This document shows, piece after piece, positions 22,538 through 33,392 of a DNA stretch of 64,000 nt (within the stretch, counting starts at the first letter, position 1; every line of letters starts with the position of its first letter). Position numbers and translations under genes: made by a program. The DNA lies in assembly GCA_949752745.1 (NCBI GenBank), contig OX457024.1, positions 54,500,510 through 54,564,509 on the forward strand, read 5' to 3'. This DNA is from Protula sp. h YS-2021. Lineage: Eukaryota; Annelida; Polychaeta; Sabellida; Serpulidae. Below the pieces are notes generated by a model. That model made no database searches. It was given only the letters and a program-made list of their open reading frames with translations, and had not been told where the DNA came from.

Positions 22538-25500
22538 TCACTGCCGGCTCAGATAATCGGCTCCGATGTTTTCTGCTCCCTTGATGAACCTCATCGTGAA
22601 GGCATAGGTTTGTAGCGCCAGCGCCCATCGCATTAACCTCGCACTGTCATTCTTACTGTTCTTGAGGTATGCGAGTGGCGCGTGATCCGTCTCGAGGACA
22701 AAATGGGTTCCGTACAGAAACTTTGCGAAACGTTCGACTGCAAACACGATTGCCAAACACTCTCGTTCGATGACGGAATAGTTCTTCTCGCGGGGAAGCA
22801 GCTTCCGACTGGCAAACGCGACAGGAAACACACCATCTTCATGCTCTTGGAGTAACATCGCACCGAGACCATTATCCGACGCGTCAGTCCGCACTATGAA
22901 CTGTTTGTCAAGGTGGGGTAACCGGAGTATGGGCGCGCTGGTCATCAGGTGTTTCAGCTTGCGAAACGCACGTTCCTGAGTCTTACCCCACTCCACTTTG
23001 GATGGATGCTTCTTCCGCGTTAAATCAGTTAGCGGCGCGGCGACTTCAGCGAAATTCGGGATGAATTTCCTGTAAAATCCGGCCATCCCAAGAAACGAAC
23101 GCACTTGTTTCTTCGTTTGGGGCCGCGGAGCATCTCGAATCCTTTCCACCTTCTGGTCCTCCATCCGTAGCTTTCCATTACCGATGACATGTCCAGTGAA
23201 ACCAATGTCGGAGAATCCGATGAAGCACTTCGTCGGACGTACAGTGAGACCGGCATCACGGATGCGAACGAACAACTCGCGTAGCGTCTTCATGTGTTCC
23301 TTCCACGTCGCCGTGTGTGGCAAGAGATCGTCAACATAGTTGTCGACGTTGGACAGACCCGTCAACATCCTACGCATCACACGATTGAACTTCGCCCCGG
23401 CGTTGATCAGGCCAAATGGATTCCTTTTGAACTGAAACGTTCCTTTCGACGTAGTAAATGCTGTGTAGCGTTTGGAATCCTCGGCCATCGGTATCTGCCA
23501 ATATCCCTTGGAAAAATCAATTTTCGAGAAGATCTTGTCGGTTCCGATCCGTGCCATGATATCTTCGTAATTTTGTATTGGTTCGTTGTCAAATTTCGTG
23601 ACCGTGTTCAGTCTTCTGAAATCAATGCAAAATCGATTGGATCCGTCTTTTTTCTTGACGAGAACCACCGGCGAATTGTATTCTGACGTGCACTCTTCAA
23701 TAATGCCGGCTTGTAGCATCTTCTCAACCTCGTCGTCAATCGCTTTGCGTTTTGCAAAAGGAACAGCGTACGGTCTAACACGGATCGGTTCTGTTGTAGT
23801 CAGCTCTATCTTGTGCTCTCCAAGATTTGTGAGTCCAGGAACATCAGAAAAAATGTCCTGGAACTCCTCGAGTACTGCATTGACCTCAGAACGTTCCGAC
23901 TCTGTCAAATCCGGGCCGATGTGCACGTCCTTGAACGTTTCCTGCTGCTCCGTGGTTGGTAGGTGTAGCGGTGGTTCCAGATCTTCATCTGGCGGTTCTT
24001 CTTCGTCAATGACCGCGATACGAGCGAGCGCCGCTACAAACTCGTCAATATCTTCATCATCTTCCTGCTCTTCGTTTGCTGTGCGTTGCACACACCTTTT
24101 CAAGAGATTGGCGTGGTACACTCTCTTTTTCCCGGCGACGTCTATCTCATAATCCATCCGGCCCAGTACTTTCGTTACCGCGTAAGGACCTTTCCATTGC
24201 AGGAGGAGCTTGTTTGTATCTGTAGGTAGAAGCAGATACACTTTCTCTCCCACTGCAAAGCGTCTGTCCCTGGCCTTCTTGTCGTAGTGGTGCTTCGCCA
24301 CTCCTTGCGCTTCTAGCAAACTCTCCCGCGCAATACGACACGTCTCTTCAAGCCTGTTGCGCAGGTCCGCTACGTACTGATAAGTGTTCACCACTTCTTC
24401 CGAAACGTCGTCGTCCGTCCACAACTCTTTGAGTATGTCCATCGGACCGCGCACTTTTCGACCGTACAGCAGCTCGAACGGCGAGAATCCAGTACTTGCT
24501 TGGGGCACTTCTCGGTAGGCGAACAGAACAGCTGGCAAATATCTGTCCCAGTCTTTCGGGCATTCTTGACACATCTTCTTCAGCATGTTCTTTAGTACTC
24601 CGTTTATTTTCTCGCATAATCCGTTACATTTAGGGTTGTACGGAGTGGTAAAAAGCTGCTTGACCGATATCAACCGTGAAACTTCTCGCATCATGTCGGA
24701 AACGAATTGCGCGCCTCTGTCGCTCAACACCTCTTTGGGAAAACCGACCCTGCAAAATATGCTCAGTAAGGCTTCCGCGACCGTTTCCGTGTCAATTCGC
24801 TTCAAAGGAACAGCTTCAGGGTATCTGGTCGCATAGTCCACCACGGTTAGAATGTACCGATGTCCTCTATCTGAAACCGGGGCAAGCGGTCCAATCAAAT
24901 CCACTGCTACGCGATCGAAAGGCACATCGATGATCGGCATCTCTCCTAGCGGCACTTTCTGTACTCTGCCTTTCGGTATGGTACGTTGGCAGACATCGCA
25001 GGATTGGCAGATACGTTTCACGTCCGAGTCGATTCCGGGCCAATAAAAGTTCGTGGTGATCCGATCGGTGGTTTTCTTTGTCCCCAAGTGTCCTCCAACA
25101 ATCGCTTCATGTGCGAGGGACATGACGCGTTCTCGGAGCTGTTTCGGAACCATTATCTGCTTAAGCTTAACTTCAATGTCGCCCTGCTTCTGATAGTAAT
25201 ACCGCGTCAGTATCCGATTCTTGATCGCAAATCGATACGTAGCTCCCGTTCTTGAAGAGAACACCGTCTTCTCTTTCGCATGGCCGAAGAGCTTCTGAAG
25301 CGTCTCGTCTTCGGCTTGGAACGCAATAAGCTGTTGCGAGTTTACTTCTTCGACCTTCACGGGAGGTGTAACAAGAGGCTTCACCGGGCGTCTTTCTTTC
25401 TTTTCCTGCTCCCGAGTTGCTACCGCGGCCACATCTCCACCGCCTGTGGTGGAAGGTTCATTGATGGTGATCCGCTCGGCAGGTACTTGACCACTGTCTT

Positions 25501-26989
25501 GTGGTTGCACCGCAATGGTTTGTGGTTTCAGGTCTGGCACGTTCCCGATAATGAGATCAAATGGTGGTTTGTCAATCACCATGACATCCAGTTGTCCACT
25601 AAATATGGGGGTATCCACGTCTATCCGCGCCATTGGAAATCGCTTAATTGTTCCGTCGAGAAGGACACAACTACTGTACTGCCCGGTCATCTGAACGTCC
25701 TTCACCAAACTACTGCGAACGGCTGCGGAATCACATCCTGTATCTAGGAGTACAGTCACCCCATGTCCTCCGACGTGACCTCCGTAGAGCGGTAGGTTCT
25801 CCGATTTCCGCCCGCTGCACAACGCGCCTGCATATGGGATGGCATCTCCGTTCGCCAAGCAAAGATGCCCATCCTTGACGTTCCGCTCGACCCGATGTCG
25901 GCATTCTTCGTCTGTCACTCCAAACGCGCCTGTTTTGCCCCGGTCTTCTCTCTTCCGCCAATTCTGTGGAGAACGTTCGCGGTACTGTCGCGCACCACCG
26001 TCTGCCTTCAGTTTCCTACACTCTCTCGCAAAATGCCCTTCTTTGTTGCAGTTGTAGCAAACTATGGGTCTGGTCTTCGTTTCAGGTTTGCGACATTGCT
26101 GTGACTGATTTAGTCGATGTGTCGGTTTCTGTCCACTTAGAACGGTCCTGATCCGATTCTGCGAGATGCTCCCTCCATGTGCCTCGAGGTACTGCTCGGC
26201 CAGCCTAACTACCTCGTCAATGGACGGCGGAACTCTTTCACGGAGAAATAGGCTGATATCACTGCTACACATGTTAATGAACTGTTCCCGTAAGCACAAG
26301 TCTCTCAACTGCTCATAGTTCTTGTCGATCCCGTCCAGTTCTATCCAACGGTCAAAGAATCGTGCTTGCCTTGCACAATACTGACGGACTGTCTCCTCCT
26401 TTTCGGGCTTCACTTCGCGAAACTTGGCTCGGAATCCTTCCTCCGTCAACTGGTAACGTCGCAAGATCGCAGCTTTCAACTGAACGTAGTTGTTGGCGTT
26501 ATCGACAGGCATACTACTGTAAACTTCAAGAGCCTTCCCCGTAAGAAGTGGGCTGAGACTAACGGCCCAAGTGTCTTCAGCCCAATCTTGATTCCTGGCG
26601 AAGCGCTCAAACCTCTCGAGGAAGGCATCAATGTCGTCTGCCTTCTCGTCAAACTTCGGAAGCTTTGGACGAGGAGCTCGATACTGTACGTCATGTCGCT
26701 GTGCTGCGTCGCGGCCTTGATCTTCATGGTTCTGGTTATGCAGCTCCAGCTGACGCGTCTCCTCACGCAAGCGAGCAAGTTCGTGTTCCCTTGCACGATC
26801 CCTCTCCTGCTGTTCCAATTCCTGCTGTCTGATGCGATCCTCACGTTCCTGCGTACGTATCTCGCGTTCTCTTGCGACGCGCTCTCGCTCAGCTGCCTTT
26901 TCCTCCTGGTTCTGCACAAATTGTCGAAGCTCCGCGTCTTTATATCCCAACGCCTGCCCGACTTGTATCCATTCACGCATTTTCTCCAT
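22538..26989 (-). CDS. gag-pol: A2 Gag-Pol polyprotein, intact (Gag-PR-INT-RT-RNase H), 1483 aa
   Basis: One open frame encodes the whole element. Residues 1-100 are charged and likely coiled-coil; Gag follows (about 108-290); CCHC zinc knuckle C311, C314, H319, C324; aspartic protease D416-T-G with LIIGN at 479-483; integrase zinc site H627, H634, C661/C664/C667; integrase core D697, D757, E793, with exactly 35 residues between the last two; GPY/F module at about 931-965; acidic linker about 970-1005; RT with D1158 and YVDD 1218-1221; RNase H with D1369 and D1435. Integrase precedes RT, the Gmr1-like order. Start ATG at 26989 lies 46 nt after the LTR and matches all copies. No stop or frameshift separates Gag from Pol. 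Residue 660 is Ile where A1, A3 and family B have Phe, next to a zinc ligand. No envelope frame follows. Confidence 0.96.
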   Translation of the reverse strand: MEKMREWIQVGQALGYKDAELRQFVQNQEEKAAERERVAREREIRTQEREDRIRQQELEQQERDRAREHELARLREETRQLELHNQNHEDQGRDAAQRHDVQYRAPRPKLPKFDEKADDIDAFLERFERFARNQDWAEDTWAVSLSPLLTGKALEVYSSMPVDNANNYVQLKAAILRRYQLTEEGFRAKFREVKPEKEETVRQYCARQARFFDRWIELDGIDKNYEQLRDLCLREQFINMCSSDISLFLRERVPPSIDEVVRLAEQYLEAHGGSISQNRIRTVLSGQKPTHRLNQSQQCRKPETKTRPIVCYNCNKEGHFARECRKLKADGGARQYRERSPQNWRKREDRGKTGAFGVTDEECRHRVERNVKDGHLCLANGDAIPYAGALCSGRKSENLPLYGGHVGGHGVTVLLDTGCDSAAVRSSLVKDVQMTGQYSSCVLLDGTIKRFPMARIDVDTPIFSGQLDVMVIDKPPFDLIIGNVPDLKPQTIAVQPQDSGQVPAERITINEPSTTGGGDVAAVATREQEKKERRPVKPLVTPPVKVEEVNSQQLIAFQAEDETLQKLFGHAKEKTVFSSRTGATYRFAIKNRILTRYYYQKQGDIEVKLKQIMVPKQLRERVMSLAHEAIVGGHLGTKKTTDRITTNFYWPGIDSDVKRICQSCDVCQRTIPKGRVQKVPLGEMPIIDVPFDRVAVDLIGPLAPVSDRGHRYILTVVDYATRYPEAVPLKRIDTETVAEALLSIFCRVGFPKEVLSDRGAQFVSDMMREVSRLISVKQLFTTPYNPKCNGLCEKINGVLKNMLKKMCQECPKDWDRYLPAVLFAYREVPQASTGFSPFELLYGRKVRGPMDILKELWTDDDVSEEVVNTYQYVADLRNRLEETCRIARESLLEAQGVAKHHYDKKARDRRFAVGEKVYLLLPTDTNKLLLQWKGPYAVTKVLGRMDYEIDVAGKKRVYHANLLKRCVQRTANEEQEDDEDIDEFVAALARIAVIDEEEPPDEDLEPPLHLPTTEQQETFKDVHIGPDLTESERSEVNAVLEEFQDIFSDVPGLTNLGEHKIELTTTEPIRVRPYAVPFAKRKAIDDEVEKMLQAGIIEECTSEYNSPVVLVKKKDGSNRFCIDFRRLNTVTKFDNEPIQNYEDIMARIGTDKIFSKIDFSKGYWQIPMAEDSKRYTAFTTSKGTFQFKRNPFGLINAGAKFNRVMRRMLTGLSNVDNYVDDLLPHTATWKEHMKTLRELFVRIRDAGLTVRPTKCFIGFSDIGFTGHVIGNGKLRMEDQKVERIRDAPRPQTKKQVRSFLGMAGFYRKFIPNFAEVAAPLTDLTRKKHPSKVEWGKTQERAFRKLKHLMTSAPILRLPHLDKQFIVRTDASDNGLGAMLLQEHEDGVFPVAFASRKLLPREKNYSVIERECLAIVFAVERFAKFLYGTHFVLETDHAPLAYLKNSKNDSARLMRWALALQTYAFTMRFIKGAENIGADYLSRQ

Positions 26990-27014
26990 GATGACTCATA
27001 CACTTTGCTGACAG

Positions 27015-27032
27015 ATCCCGGCTTGGCCCCCA
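27015..27032 (-). promoter_or_regulatory. A2 primer binding site, variant form
   Basis: TGGGGGCCAAGCCGGGAT in element sense, identical to A1 and different from A3, B1 and B2 at four adjacent positions. Confidence 0.8.
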
Positions 27033-27035
27033 AAA

Positions 27036-28004
27036 TGTTAGGTGTTTGTAATCTTCGGATCCCAGCGTTGTGCGTCTTTGACTTTCAACAGGAAGCGTAG
27101 CGACGAACAGACACAAGACTGATTATATTATCTTACGATTTCTAAGATTCCGTTTTTTTTTATATCCAAGGCCAACTATTGCGGAAGCAAACTAATCCGT
27201 CTCGAGAACATCCGTTTTTATTTTCCTTACTTTATATTTTCCAAAATAACAATTCCCAGTGCACCAGCACCACGTGCACCAACACCCTGTGCACCACTTG
27301 GACACACACCTGACGTGTATCCTCTATGCTTTCTCAAAATCGACTGCTCATGGCGCAGCGAGCGCGTTCCTTATATAGTTGCTGGCAGAGCAGCCGCCGC
27401 TAATTAAAAATGCAACCAATCAAAGAGCTTCGCGCCTAAACTAAGGACCAATGAAAAAGTAGCTGCCCAAAAACATATCTTACAAGCAACGTAGCGACCA
27501 AAACTGATATTTTCAAATCGATCACGAAGTCCTTTATAAAGTGGCACTATTGGTTCCAACCTATGGAGTTTTTAAATACTTGAAAACTACATGAAAAGTT
27601 TGTGCTAGGTAGCACAAAAATTTCCCTCGTCTCAAAACACGACAAAATGACAAGTTCCGAACACAAAAATATTGCCATATGCACAATCACGACGCGTTCT
27701 ACTTAATGCCATGTGAAACTTTAAATTTCGCCACCGACTTGTGAAGATACCCGATATACTTGGTATATAAGTAAATTTTTAAATGGCGCGAAATCTAACC
27801 AAGGATTTCAAACAAACTTGAAACTAGCACCAACGGGCGCTTTTCTCCATTTCCACGCAGCGGACGCATACTCTCCCACAACAAACACAGTAAAGAACAA
27901 AATGAATCACAAACGCCCTCAGCACACCCATAACACAACACATTCACACGAGACGCGACAATAGCACATGCATACTCAGGAAATCACTTTTGCATACCCT
28001 AACA
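27036..28004 (-). repeat. A2 5' LTR (969 bp)
   Basis: TGTTAGG to CCTAACA, followed by the AAATG target duplication. Palindrome at 27599-27618; TATA box and CCAAT pair as in A1. Confidence 0.94.
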
Positions 28005-29067
28005 AAATGTAAGAAAAGGAAATTCTGGAAGAAAAAATAGGCGAGAAAAAGCAAGAAAAGAAGAGAAAGGGGGAATGAAATCTAAGAAATCAGGAAAAAT
28101 AGGTTGGATACGATCTGCATGAAGAAAAATTGGCGAGAAAAGACAAGTGAAGAAGAGAAAACCGAATGAAATGCAAGAAATTACGAGAAAATAGGCCGGA
28201 AACCATCTTCAGGAAGAGCAAATGGGCGAGAAAAGGCAAAAAACGAAGAGAAACGGGGTTAAAATCCCAGAAATCAATAAAAATAGGATGGATACGTTCT
28301 GCAGGAAGAAGAATTGGCGAGAATAGACAAGAAACGAAGAGAAACCCGGATGAAATGTATGAAATAGCGAGAAAATAGGCCGGAAACCATCTTCAGGAAG
28401 AGCAAATAGGCGAGAAAAGGCAAAAAACGAAGAGAAACGGGGTAAAAATTTCAGAAATCAATAAAAATGGGATTAATACGATCTGCAGCAAGAGAAAATT
28501 GGCGAGAACAGACAAGAAAGGAATGGAGAAATGGATGAAATGTAAGAAAACCTGAGAAATTAGGCCGAAAACGAATTCCCGGAAGAAAAAATAGTCGAGA
28601 AAAGGCAAGAAAAGAAGAGAAAGGGGGATAAAATCTAAGAAATCAGGAAAAATAGATTGGATACGATCTGCACGAAGAAAAATTGGCGAGAAAAGACAAG
28701 TGAAGAAGAGGAAACCGAATGAAATGCAAGAAATCACGAGAAAATAGCCCGGAAACCATCTTCAGTAAAGAGAAAATAGGCAAGAAAAGGCAAAAACAAA
28801 GAGAAACGTTGTTAATATCCCAGAAATCAGTAAAAATAAGATGGGTACGATCTGCAGGAAGAGAAAATTATCGAGTACAGACAAGAAAAGAATAGAAAAC
28901 TGCATGAAATGTAAGAAAAGGAAATTCCGGAAGAAAAAATAGGCGAGAAAAAGCAAGAAAAGAAGAGAAAGGGGGAATGAAATCTAAGAAATCAGGAAAA
29001 ATAGGTTGGATACGATCTGCATGAAGAAAAATTGGCGAGAAAAGACAAGTGAAGAAGAGAAAACCGA

Positions 29068-31589
29068 ATGAAATGCAAGAAATTACGAGAAAATAGGCCG
29101 GAAACCATCTTCAGGAAGAGCAAATGGGCGAGAAAAGGCAAAAAACGAAGAGAAACGGGGTTAAAATCCCAGAAATCAATAAAAATAGGATGGGTACGTT
29201 CAGCACGAAGAAGAATTGGCGAGAATAGACAAGAAACGAAGAGAAACCTGGATGAAATGTATGAAATCACGAGATAATAGGCCGGAAACCATCTTTAGGA
29301 AGAGAAAATAGGCGAGAAAAGGCAAAAAACGAAGAGAAATAGTTTTAAAATCACGAGAAAATAGGCCGGAAACCATCTTCAGGAAGAGAAAATAGGCGAG
29401 AAAAGGCAAAAAACGAAGAGAAACGGGGTAAAAATTCCAGAAATCAATAAAAATGGGATTGAAACGATCTGCAGCAAGAGAAAATTGTCGAGAACAGACA
29501 AGAAAAGAATGGAGAAATGGATGAAATGTAAGAAAACCTGAGAAATTAGGCCGAAAACGAATTTCCGGAAGAAAAAATGGTCGAGAAAAGGCAAGAAAAG
29601 AAGAGAAAGGGGGATGAAATGTAAGAAATCAGGAAAAATAGATTGGATACGATCTGCACGAAGAAAAATTGGCGAGAAAAGACAAGTGAAGAAGAGGAAA
29701 CCGAATGAAATGCAAGAAATCACGAGAAAATAGCCCGGAAACCATCTTCAGGAAGAGCAAATGGGCGAGAAAAGGCAAAAAACGAAGAGAAACGTTGTTA
29801 AAATCCCAGAAATCAGTAAAAATAGGATGGATACGTTCTGCACGAAGAAGAATTGGCGAGAATAGACAAGAAACGAAGAGAAAGGGGGATGAAATCTAAG
29901 AAATCAGGAAAAATAGATTGGATACGATCTGCACGAAGCAAAATTGGCGAGAAAAGACAAGTGAAGAAGAGGAAACCGAATGAAATGCAAGAAATCACGA
30001 GAAAATAGCCCGGAAACCATCTTCAGGAAAGAGAAAATAGGCAAGAAAAGGCAAAAACAAAGAGAAACGTTGCTAATATCCCAGAAATCAGTAAAAATAG
30101 GATGGGTACGATCTGCAGGAAGAAAAAATTATCGAGAACAGACAAGAAAAGAACAGAGAACTGTATGAAATGTAAGAAAAGGAAATTCCGGAAGAAAAAA
30201 TAGGCGAGAAAAAGCAAGAAAAGAAGAGAAAGGGGGAATGAAATCTAAGAAATCAGGAAAAATAGGTTGGATACGATCTGCATGAAGAAAAATTGGCGAG
30301 AAAAGACAAGTGAAGAAGAGAAAACCGAATGAAATGCAAGAAATTACGAGAAAATAGGCCGGAAACCATCTTCAGGAAGAGCAAATGGGCGAGAAAAGGC
30401 AAAAAACGAAGAGAAACGTTGTTAAAATCCCAGAAATCAATAAAAATAGGATGGATACGTTCAGCACGAACAAGAATTGGCGAGAATAGACAAGAAACGA
30501 AGAGAAACCTGGATGAAATGTATGAAATCACGAGATAATAGGCCGGAAACCATCTTTAGGAAGAGAAAATAGGCGAGAAAAGGCAAAAAACGAAGAGAAA
30601 TAGTTTTAAAATCACGAGAAAATAGGCCGGAAACCATCTTCAGGAAGAGAAAATAGGCGAGAAAAGGCAAAAAACGAAGAGAAACGGGGTAAAAATTCCA
30701 GAAATCAATAAAAATGGGATTGAAACGATCTGCAGCAAGAGAAAATTGTCGAGAACAGACAAGAAAAGAATGGAGAAATGGATGAAATGTAAGAAAACCT
30801 GAGAAATTAGGCCGAAAACGAATTTCCGGAAGAAAAAATGGTCGAGAAAAGGCAAGAAAAGAAGAGAAAGGGGGATGAAATGTAAGAAATCAGGAAAAAT
30901 AGATTGGATACGATCTGCACGAAGAAAAATTGGCGAGAAAAGACAAGTGAAGAAGAGGAAACCGAATGAAATGCAAGAAATCACGAGAAAATAGCCCGGA
31001 AACCATCTTCAGGAAGAGCAAATGGGCGAGAAAAGGCAAAAAACGAAGAGAAACGTTGTTAAAATCCCAGAAATCAGTAAAAATAGGATGGATACGTTCT
31101 GCACGAAGAAGAATTGGCGAGAATAGACAAGAAACGAAGAGAAAGGGGGATGAAATCTAAGAAATCAGGAAAAATAGATTGGATACGATCTGCACGAAGC
31201 AAAATTGGCGAGAAAAGACAAGTGAAGAAGAGGAAACCGAATGAAATGCAAGAAATCACGAGAAAATAGCCCGGAAACCATCTTCAGGAAAGAGAAAATA
31301 GGCAAGAAAAGGCAAAAACAAAGAGAAACGTTGCTAATATCCCAGAAATCAGTAAAAATAGGATGGGTACGATCTGCAGGAAGAAAAAATTATCGAGAAC
31401 AGACAAGAAAAGAACAGAGAACTGTATGAAATGTAAGAAAAGGAAATTCCGGAAGAAAAAACAGGCGAGAAAAAGCAAGAAAAGAAGAGAAAGGGGGAAT
31501 GAAATCTAAGAAATCAGGAAAAATAGGTTGGATACGATCTGCATGAAGAAAAATTGGCGAGAAAAGACAAGTGAAGAAGAGAAAACCGA
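29068..31589. repeat. Tandem pair of 1261-bp HOR units
   Basis: Two consecutive 1261-bp units, nearly identical, the only ones of this length in the window. Each is about 273 bp longer than the 988-bp class, or three extra sub-monomers. They look like a recent local duplication. Confidence 0.88.
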
Positions 31590-33392
31590 ATGAAATGCAA
31601 GAAATTACGAGAAAATAGGCCGGAAACCATCTTCAGGAAGAGCAAATGGGCGAGAAAAGGCAAAAACCGAAGAGAAACGTTGTTAAAATCCCAGAAATCA
31701 ATAAAAATAGGATGGATACGTTCTGCACGAAGAAGAATTGGCGAGAATAGACAAGAAACGAAGAGAAACCCGGATGAAATGTATGAAATCACGAGATAAT
31801 AGGCCGGAAACCATCTTCAGGAAGAGAAAATAGGCGAGAAAAGGCAAAAAACGAAGAGAAACGGGGTAAAAATTCCAGAAATCAATAAAAATGGGATTGA
31901 TACGATCTGCAGCAAGAGAAAATTGGCGAGAACAGACAAGAAAAGAATGGAGAAATGGATAAAATGTAAGAAAACCTGAGAAATTAGGCCGAAAACGAAT
32001 TTCCGGAAGAAAAAATGGTCGAGAAAAGGCAAGAAAAGAAGAGAAAGGGGGATGAAATCTAAGAAATCAGGAAAAATAGATTGGATACGATCTGCACGAA
32101 GAAAAATTGGCGAGAAAAGACAAGTGAAGAAGAGGAAACCGAATGAAATGCAAGAAATCACGAGAAAATAGCCCGGAAACCATCTTCAGTAAAGAGAAAA
32201 TAGGCAAGAAAAGGCAAAAACAAAGAGAAACGTTGTTAATATCCCAGAAATCAGTAAAAATAAGATGGTACGATCTGCAGGAAGAGAAAATTATCAAGAA
32301 CCGACAAGAAAAGAATAGAAAACTGCATAAAATGTAAGAAAAGGAAATTCTGGAAGAAAAAATAGGCGAGAAAAAGCAAGAAAAGAAGAGAAAGGGGAAA
32401 TGAAATCTAAGAAATCAGGAAAAATAGGTTGGATACAATCTGCATGAAGAAAAATTGGCGAGAAAAGACAAGTGAAGATGAGAAAACCGAATGAAATGCA
32501 AGAAATTACGAGAAAATAGGCCGGAAACCATCTTCAGGAAGAGCAAATGGGCGAGAAAAGGCAAAAAACGAAGAGAAACGGGGTTAAAATCCCAGAAATC
32601 AATAAAAATAGGATGGATACGTTCTGCAGGAAGAAGAATTGGCGAGAATAGACAAGAAACGAAGAGAAACCCGGATGAAATGTATGAAATAACGAGATAA
32701 TAGGCCGGAAACCATCTTCAGGAAGAGAAAATAGGCGAGAAAAGGCAAAAAACGAAGAGAAACGGGGTAAAAATTCCAGAAATCAATAAAAATGGGATTG
32801 ATACGATCTGCAGCAAGAGAAAATTGGCGAGAACAGACAAGAAAGGAATGGAGAAATGGATGAAATGTAAGAAAACCTGAGAAATTAGGCCGAAAACGAA
32901 TTCCCGGAAGAAAAAATAGTCGAGAAAAGGCAAGAAAAGAAGAGAAAGGGGGATAAAATCTAAGAAATCAGGAAAAAAAGATTGGATACGATCTGCACGA
33001 AGAAAAATTGGCGAGAAAAGACAAGTGAAGAAGAGGAAACCGAATGAAATGCAAGAAATCACGAGAAAATAGCCCGGAAACCATCTTCAGTAAAGAGAAA
33101 ATAGGCAAGAAAAGGCAAAAACAAAGAGAAACGTTGTTAATATCCCAGAAATCAGTAAAAATAAGATGGGTACGATCTGCAGGAAGAGAAAATTATCGAG
33201 AACAGACAAGAAAAGAATAGAAAACTGCATGAAATGTAAGAAAAGGAAATTCCGGAAGAAAAAATAGGCGAGAAAAAGCAAGAAAAGAAGAGAAAGGGGG
33301 AATGAAATCTAAGAAATCAGGAAAAATAGGTTGGATACGATCTGCATGAAGAAAAATTGGCGAGAAAAGACAAGTGAAGAAGAGAAAACCGA

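Larger units (their letters stand above)
21316..28004 (-). mobile_element. A2: complete, apparently intact family A retrotransposon (6689 bp)
   Basis: Minus strand. LTRs at 21316-22284 and 27036-28004 differ by about five substitutions and two single-base indels by eye. Target duplication AAATG on both sides (21311-21315 and 28005-28009). Polypurine tract next to 22285, primer site at 27015-27032 and one uninterrupted 1483-codon frame. It sits inside the satellite: taking out the element and one duplication leaves 899 bp between the flanking HOR landmarks (20573 and 28166), close to the normal 901-903. All parts for autonomous movement are visible, but whether the variant primer site works is unknown. 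Confidence 0.95.

Noticed and set aside
28240..28265. CENP-B-box-like word in the satellite (AACGAAGAGAAACGGGG)
   Set aside because: It has the CGGG part and the central A, but lacks the required TTCG at the right distance. By eye I found no full match in the array.
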